Below the pieces are notes generated by a model. It searched no databases and had not been told where the DNA came from. It saw only the letters and a list, made by a program, of their open reading frames with translations. A DNA stretch of 64,000 nt from an uncultured Candidatus Saccharibacteria bacterium (lineage in GTDB: Bacteria > Patescibacteriota > Saccharimonadia > Saccharimonadales > Saccharimonadaceae): assembly GCA_947087275.1 (NCBI GenBank), contig CAMUBZ010000001.1, positions 62,001 to 126,000 of the forward strand, read 5' to 3'. The translations under genes were made by a program, and so were the position numbers. Positions 59,478-64,000 of the stretch are shown here, in pieces. The first letter of the stretch is position 1, and every line of letters starts with the position of its first letter.

Positions 59478-59900
59478 ATGGAACAAGAAACGACTTTTTG
59501 TACAATTCAACAGGCTAGCGCACAACTTGGTGTTGCTGGACATGCTCTCCGTCGCCTCTGCAACTCCGGCTTGATTCCGAACGTGCGTCGCAATAGCTAT
59601 GGCTTTCGCGTGTTGGAGGATTGGCAGATCGATTACGCGCGGACAATCTTGGGCCTGAGGCAGGCTGGGCTAAGTCAAGCGGAGTTGAAGCAATATACCC
59701 GGCTGTTTCGCCAGGGCAAAGATACACTGGCGGAGCGCAAAGCAATGCTGGAGACGCAGAAGCGTCAGTTGTGGCAAGAATTGGAAGATCGCCAGCAGGG
59801 GATAGATTTTTTGGAACGGCAGGCGGAGTTGATTGACCAAGAACTAACCAAAGGTCAGGAACGAACTATGGGTCAGGAATTGCCTAAGGAGCAAAATTAG
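59478..59900 (+). CDS. MerR-family regulator
   Basis: 140 residues: N-terminal wHTH (TIQQASAQLGVAGHALRRLCNSGLIP, ~9-34; VLEDWQIDYARTILGLRQAGLSQAEL, ~46-71) and a long dimerisation coiled coil, with a short Glu/Gln/Lys tail and no metal-binding Cys cluster. TATAAT lies seven bases before ATG 59478: leaderless; the in-frame upstream codons are in the promoter. Directly precedes a GT4, four bases apart. It probably represses or activates its own operon through the palindrome, and perhaps the divergent restriction operon. Confidence 0.85.
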   Translation: MEQETTFCTIQQASAQLGVAGHALRRLCNSGLIPNVRRNSYGFRVLEDWQIDYARTILGLRQAGLSQAELKQYTRLFRQGKDTLAERKAMLETQKRQLWQELEDRQQGIDFLERQAELIDQELTKGQERTMGQELPKEQN

Positions 59901-59903
59901 CCG

Positions 59904-61169
59904 ATGCGTATCGCGATTACTTCAGATTTGTATTACCCTATGACTAATGGCGTGGCGGTGTTTGCCAATAATCTAGCCAAGGGTTTGGCTAAGCAAGGTC
60001 ACGAGGTGCTGGTGATTTGCCCGAGTTTCACGGGTAAGCAGCACCGCGAGAAACGTGATGGTGTGATTACGTGGTATCTGCGCTCGATTCGGTTCCCCTT
60101 TTATCCTGACCAAATCAACGAGGTGCCGGAGGGCAAAGAATTCCTGGGGATGCCGTTGCCGCGGCTGGCGTACCGCCATGGTCTCTGGATTACGGTGGAT
60201 CCGTATCCGGCGATGAAAAAGATCCTCAACCGGTTTCGGCCGGATGTGATTCACTTGCAAACGGCGGAGATGGTGGCGATTGCGACGCGGCGTTATGCCA
60301 AGAAATATGATATTCCGCTGGTGTCGACGGGGCATGCTTATCCCGACAATATCACTAGTCAGCTCAAGATTCTCAAGCCAATCAAGCGGCCGCTGGATGC
60401 GATTTTGCGGACTTATATGGCAAGTTTCCTCAAGCATTCGGAATACGCTACGATGCCGACGGAGATGGCGATTGATGATCTGGTGCCCAAGAAGCGCAAG
60501 CATTTTCAGGTGACGGTGGAGCCGTTGTCGAATGGGGTGGATTTGGCGCAGTTTGGGCCCAAGAAGGCGCCAGCGCGGATTTATCGTAAATATCATTTGC
60601 CCAAAGACAAGCCGTTGATTCTCTATGTGGGTCGGGTAGATCCAGAAAAAAGTATTAGCAATGTGGCATCAGCGTTTGCGGCGACGCTAGAGAAGGTGCC
60701 AGAAGCCAAATTGGTGATTGTGGGCGACGGCACGGATCGGCGGCATTTGCAGGATTTGGCGCGGGCGCTAGGTATAGAAAAATCCGTGATCTTCCCTGGC
60801 CGGATTTATCCGCCGGATATTATGGAAGTGTATCGTACGGCGACGATGTTTGCTACGGCGAGCGAGACCGAGACGCAGGGGATTGTGTTGATTGAGGCGG
60901 CAGCCACTGGATTGCCATTAGTAGCAGTGGATGCTGGGGCGGTGCGTGAACTATGCCAGCATAAAAAGAATGGTATTTTGTGCCATCCGGGTGATGTCGC
61001 GGAGATGACGGACGCGATGGTAAAATTGCTCAAAAATCCTGAACTGTGTGAGCGTTATGGTAAAGAGAGTCTCGAAGTGGCAAAAATGCACGATCTTAAT
61101 CGTACTTTGCAGCGGTTTGTGGAGATCTATCAAGAAGCAATCAAATTAAAACAAGAAAAAATCGACTAA
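59904..61169 (+). CDS. Family 4 glycosyltransferase (diacylglycerol glucosyltransferase-like)
   Basis: 421 residues: IAITSDLYYPMTNGVAVFANNL at 3, VIHLQTAEMVAIATRRYAKK near 115, STGHAYPDN near 140, LSNGVDLAQF near 208, ILYVGRVDPEKSISNVASAF near 235, IFPGRIYPPDIMEVY near 292, and ETETQGIVLIEAAATGLPLVA near 315 (E-x7-E). Similar to enzymes making glucosyl-diacylglycerol. AAGGAG about 11 bases upstream within the MerR gene end. Ends near the third copy of the 19-bp palindrome. Confidence 0.9.
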   Translation: MRIAITSDLYYPMTNGVAVFANNLAKGLAKQGHEVLVICPSFTGKQHREKRDGVITWYLRSIRFPFYPDQINEVPEGKEFLGMPLPRLAYRHGLWITVDPYPAMKKILNRFRPDVIHLQTAEMVAIATRRYAKKYDIPLVSTGHAYPDNITSQLKILKPIKRPLDAILRTYMASFLKHSEYATMPTEMAIDDLVPKKRKHFQVTVEPLSNGVDLAQFGPKKAPARIYRKYHLPKDKPLILYVGRVDPEKSISNVASAFAATLEKVPEAKLVIVGDGTDRRHLQDLARALGIEKSVIFPGRIYPPDIMEVYRTATMFATASETETQGIVLIEAAATGLPLVAVDAGAVRELCQHKKNGILCHPGDVAEMTDAMVKLLKNPELCERYGKESLEVAKMHDLNRTLQRFVEIYQEAIKLKQEKID

Positions 61170-61180
61170 ATTAGAATAAA

Positions 61181-61199
61181 TGTTGTGAAATTTACAACA
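61181..61199. repeat. 19-bp palindrome, copy 3 of 3
   Basis: TGTTGTGAAATTTACAACA, with AAATAA/TTTATC extending the arms; it lies between convergent genes and may also act as a weak terminator. Confidence 0.5.
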
Positions 61200-61200
61200 T

Positions 61201-61965
61201 TTATCTCTGCAAGAATTCCAAAATAAGTTCAGCAGTTTCGTGGGGCTTTTCGTAATTATGTAGATGACCGGAACCTGGGATGAGCTTGAGGTCGGATTGG
61301 AGCCGCTCGGCAAGGTGACGAGCTTGTTTTTGTGGGACTAGGCGATCTTTGGCACCGGCAATGAGCAAAGTCTCTTGATTGGGTAAGAAATCTTGAACGC
61401 CATAATGCGTGGAAAATTTGGTGGCAGCAGCCATGGCGGCGCGTGAGGGTGGCAAATCTTCGCTGCAAGCATGCGTGAGATCTAGGGTTTGACGGAAAAG
61501 TTCTTTGCTTTTGGGAACAAAAAGATAGCGTGTGGTGATATAATCGACAATATTGCGTGGCACAATGCTGGCAAGTGGTGCTACAAGCGCAAAGGGCCAA
61601 GCGGTTTTGGTGGGGATAGGTGAAAGGAGTACGAGTTTTTGGTTGACGAGTTCAGGATAAAACTTGGCGGTAGCGGATACCACGACCGAACCCATAGAGT
61701 GCCCAATTAAAACCGGGCGTTGCAGCTGCTGCTTGCGGATGTAGTTGGCAAGATACCTGGCATATGCTTTGGGCTGGTAGGCTTCTAATTCCCCGGCGCC
61801 AGCGAAGGGTGGAATAGCCGGTAGATGAACTTGATAGCCGGCTTGGCGCAAATCCTCCGTAATAGTCTCTAATCCAAGTGGTGAGCCACGAAAACCATGC
61901 ACCAAAACAACGCTTGGTTTGGTATGCGGTGCTAGTACAGTGGCGTCTTGACGCAACTGTGACAT
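61201..61965 (-). CDS. Alpha/beta-hydrolase (esterase/lipase-like)
   Basis: 254 residues: LVHGFRGSPLGLETI near 21 (oxyanion), nucleophile in LIGHSMGSVVV near 91, Asp in AGAKDRLVP near 208 and His in GSGHLHNYEKP near 235. No signal peptide. Monoacylglycerol lipase or carboxylesterase type; substrate unknown. Starts two bases after the glutaredoxin stop, so co-translated. Confidence 0.88.
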   Translation of the reverse strand: MSQLRQDATVLAPHTKPSVVLVHGFRGSPLGLETITEDLRQAGYQVHLPAIPPFAGAGELEAYQPKAYARYLANYIRKQQLQRPVLIGHSMGSVVVSATAKFYPELVNQKLVLLSPIPTKTAWPFALVAPLASIVPRNIVDYITTRYLFVPKSKELFRQTLDLTHACSEDLPPSRAAMAAATKFSTHYGVQDFLPNQETLLIAGAKDRLVPQKQARHLAERLQSDLKLIPGSGHLHNYEKPHETAELILEFLQR

Positions 61966-61967
61966 CG

Positions 61968-62198
61968 CTAGGCTGCTGCCTTGGACTGTTGGCTGTCGCG
62001 ATAATCTGCCAGGGCGGCTTTGAGGGCATGGCGGTCAAAGCCAACAATGCGCTCACCGTTGATTTCGGTGACGGGCACAGCGCTGATGTCTGGCATTGTA
62101 GTTGCATCGATTTCTTCGTATTCGACGCCTTGCTCGTCAAGCCATTCCATGACGACATGACACCAAGGGCAAGTTGAGGTAGTATATACTTTTATCAT
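61968..62198 (-). CDS. Glutaredoxin/mycoredoxin-like protein
   Basis: 76 residues with the thioredoxin-fold redox motif TCPWC at 9-13 (CPWC, mycoredoxin/NrdH-like), SAVPVTEING (cis-Pro) near 40 and VGFDRHAL. Reduces disulfides in the cytoplasm. TATAAT lies 11 bases before the ATG. Confidence 0.88.
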   Translation of the reverse strand: MIKVYTTSTCPWCHVVMEWLDEQGVEYEEIDATTMPDISAVPVTEINGERIVGFDRHALKAALADYRDSQQSKAAA

Positions 62199-62210
62199 AT
62201 CTATATGATA

Positions 62211-63401
62211 TTATATCTTTTTGGCAGCGTCAAGTTGAGGATCGCGGTTGTTATTGGCGTCATCATAGGTGAGTTCAACTTCAATATCTGGCTTGATTCC
62301 CTCTTGGTTGATGCTAGTGCCTTTGGGGGTATGCCAACTAGCGGTGGTGACTTTGAGGAGTGTATTACCGGAGAGATCAATCAAAGTTTGTACAACCCCT
62401 TTACCATAGGTGGTTTCGCCAAGAATCTTGGCTTTGTCATAATCTTTGAGTGCGCCCGCGACGATTTCGGAGGCCGAGGCGGTACTACCGTTGACTAAGA
62501 CTACAGTGGGCATATCGGCTAGAACGGCTTGGTTGCGGTTGGCGTAGGTGGGCGTGGTCTTACCCTTAGAAACTTGGTTCAAGACGACGTCGCCGTTAAT
62601 CCAGAGTGAGAGGACGTCTTTGGCGGCAGAGACATAACCCCCGCCATTGCCGCGCAAATCAAGAATTACTTTTTGGACATTTTTGGCCTTAAATTCGTCA
62701 TTGACGATCTTTTGGAGTTTGGCGCCGGTGTCAGTATCGAAGCGTGAGATGGTGATAATGGCCGTTTTGTCTTCGTAGGTGACGTAAACAGAGACATTGT
62801 TGATAGGCTCGCGGGTGAGAGTAAATTCTTTCTCTACGCCATCGCGAACGACGGTGAGTTTCACCTTGGTACCGCTGGCGCCACGGAGTTTGGAGGCAAT
62901 AGCCTCAGTAGATTCAGCGTATACTTCTTCGCCATCAACTTTATAGATAATATCTCCCGCCTGGACACCGGCTTTGCCGGCAGGATTATCAGGCAGGGTG
63001 CGAATAATGCGCACATAGCCATCACGTAGACCCATTTCTACGCCAATGCCAGAGCCAACATCGCCATGGAGTTCAGCTTCATATTCTTTAGCCTCTTCTG
63101 CGTCCATGTATGCGGTGTATTTGTCGCCAGCAGCCGCCACGAGGCCCTTTTTGGCGCCTTCAATGAGGGTGTTTTTGTCTAAATCGCCGTCAAAATTGGC
63201 GGCTAGAGTATTATAAACTTCGTCAAGCGCCGACCAGTCGTTACTAACGCTAGAATAAGAATTAATGCCAAGATACGGGAGAATGTTGGGTGCAATCTTG
63301 TTCCATCCAGTTCCAATAAAAAATCCAACTACTAAAGTAATAACACCTGTGATGATTGCGCCACCCAGGCTAACTTGTTTTTCTTCCCATTGTTTTGCCA
63401 T
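62211..63401 (-). CDS. S41 C-terminal processing peptidase
   Basis: 396 residues: N-terminal membrane helix (~12-32), PDZ domain (GVEMGLRDGYVRIIRTL... KAGVQAGDIIYKVDGEEV, ~110-190), protease core with DLRGNGGGYVSAAKDV near 245, catalytic Ser in NGSTASASEIVAGAL near 295 and Lys in TTYGKGVVQTL near 325. Trims exported proteins outside the membrane. TACAAT ends exactly six bases before the ATG: leaderless. Confidence 0.94.
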   Translation of the reverse strand: MAKQWEEKQVSLGGAIITGVITLVVGFFIGTGWNKIAPNILPYLGINSYSSVSNDWSALDEVYNTLAANFDGDLDKNTLIEGAKKGLVAAAGDKYTAYMDAEEAKEYEAELHGDVGSGIGVEMGLRDGYVRIIRTLPDNPAGKAGVQAGDIIYKVDGEEVYAESTEAIASKLRGASGTKVKLTVVRDGVEKEFTLTREPINNVSVYVTYEDKTAIITISRFDTDTGAKLQKIVNDEFKAKNVQKVILDLRGNGGGYVSAAKDVLSLWINGDVVLNQVSKGKTTPTYANRNQAVLADMPTVVLVNGSTASASEIVAGALKDYDKAKILGETTYGKGVVQTLIDLSGNTLLKVTTASWHTPKGTSINQEGIKPDIEVELTYDDANNNRDPQLDAAKKI

Positions 63402-63431
63402 GAGTCTATTGTAGCACAGAAAATGGGAGTT

Positions 63432-64000
63432 TTACCACTTCTTTTGGTCGAGATGGATGTAACGATAGGCAGCAGGGTTAACGTTGTAGCGTGCACCAAA
63501 GTCACCCGGGAGGCCACTCTTGGAGCTGCTAGGGTTATTATACTCGCTAAGGTTGATAGTGCCGTTAGCATTAACACTCTCAACCCACATTACGTGGCCA
63601 TAGATACCAGAAGTGCTGTAAGCAATCGTATGAGGTGCGGGATGATTATCAACTACATAGCCGAGACGGCTAGCCGTATTGCCCCAGTTTTTGGCGTCTC
63701 CCCAAGACGAAATGTAGATACCAAAATATTCTTGAGCCTTCCAACCGGCATAACTGGTACACTGACAAACATAGCCACCAACTACAATATAGCCAACGTT
63801 GTCGCGGGGGCAACGGTCGGCATAAGGGTATGAGTTGTAGCCTTCGCCAACCACACCACCGGTGTTATACTTGGCGATTTCGGCAGCGATTTCTTGTTGC
63901 ATGGTCTCGCGTGCCGCAGCGGCATCGCGTTCGTAGGCGGCGCTGTCGTTTTCGTATTTGGCAATGAGATTGTTTTGATAGTTGCGCTTAGCGGTGATTT
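63432..64000 (-). CDS. CHAP-domain peptidoglycan hydrolase, C-terminal part (runs off window)
   Basis: The frame is open to base 64000, so the start lies outside. The visible ~188 residues have a coiled-coil end (LIAKYENDSAAYERDAAAAR) and a CHAP domain with the catalytic Cys in GYVCQCTSYAGWKA, His in IYGHVMWVESVN and a following NLSEYNN. This layout (coiled coil plus CHAP) is that of PcsB-like amidase/endopeptidases acting in cell division. Ends with a short YIHLDQKKW tail. Confidence 0.88.
   Translation of the reverse strand, partial: ITAKRNYQNNLIAKYENDSAAYERDAAAARETMQQEIAAEIAKYNTGGVVGEGYNSYPYADRCPRDNVGYIVVGGYVCQCTSYAGWKAQEYFGIYISSWGDAKNWGNTASRLGYVVDNHPAPHTIAYSTSGIYGHVMWVESVNANGTINLSEYNNPSSSKSGLPGDFGARYNVNPAAYRYIHLDQKKW

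Noticed and set aside
1-64000. Recoding of UGA as glycine (SR1/Gracilibacteria code)
   Set aside because: UGA ends several clear genes (for example 11268-11270 and 34132-34134) and no in-frame UGA was needed in conserved ORFs.
1-64000. CRISPR array or insertion sequence
   Set aside because: No regularly spaced direct repeats and no Cas or transposase ORF were seen.

Overview
The window looks like a chromosomal segment of a Candidate Phyla Radiation bacterium, most likely a Saccharibacteria (TM7) relative. This rests on gene content (DprA, PrfA, Der, GltX, MetK, SmpB, Pth, three tRNAs, many single-pass surface proteins, a sortase, almost no biosynthetic pathway), small protein sizes (328-residue MetK) and very tight spacing. 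UGA is a normal stop here, so this is not the Gracilibacteria/SR1 code. The taxonomic call is an inference from gene content; no search was run.

Layout. 1-6.9 kb: topA start (partial, minus), an unassigned large structured RNA candidate, dprA, a two-gene small-protein operon, pth with two GT2 glycosyltransferases, tRNA-Val and prfA. 7-13.8 kb: small membrane proteins, prmC, signal peptidase I, a phosphoesterase, an orphan protein, a palindromic locus holding two promoterless 3'-end cassettes of a surface-protein domain, and dus. 13.8-19.2 kb: der (with a palindromic in-frame insertion), a polytopic membrane protein with a histone-H1-like tail, a GT2, a VanZ-like protein and tRNA-Glu. 19.3-30.4 kb: a leader-controlled orphan gene, DUF3048 lipoprotein-like protein, gltX, and a group of envelope proteins (DUF4367-like, PEGA, sortase, CAP). 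30.4-36.9 kb: metal exporter, NUDIX hydrolases and an eight-gene accessory operon of small enzymes, then TfoX-N. 36.9-40.2 kb: M6 metallopeptidase with a broken-off dockerin and an adjacent membrane-anchored, possibly cohesin-like protein. 40.3-47.3 kb: YolD/UmuC pair, NUDIX, two ABC exporters (one with a C10 tract in its promoter spacer, one under GntR control). 47.3-52.5 kb: GNAT, metK, GT4, a kinase-fold protein, xth, smpB. 52.7-59.3 kb: a restriction-modification island built round a 1362-residue nuclease-helicase-methylase. 59.4-64 kb: MerR regulator with GT4, a hydrolase, glutaredoxin, S41 protease and a partial CHAP hydrolase.

Expression logic. Two start-site styles coexist. Many first genes have a TATAAT-like box ending exactly six bases before ATG, which predicts leaderless mRNAs. 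Operon-internal genes and several orphan or accessory genes have Shine-Dalgarno sites, some behind long folded leaders driven by a stereotyped promoter (TTGACT/A, 17-base spacer, GTGCTATAAT). The most unusual items are the paired C-terminal cassettes at 12.24-12.79 kb, the poly-C promoter, the SD-sequestering leader at 19.7-19.9 kb, the leader of the restriction island, and the large RNA upstream of topA.
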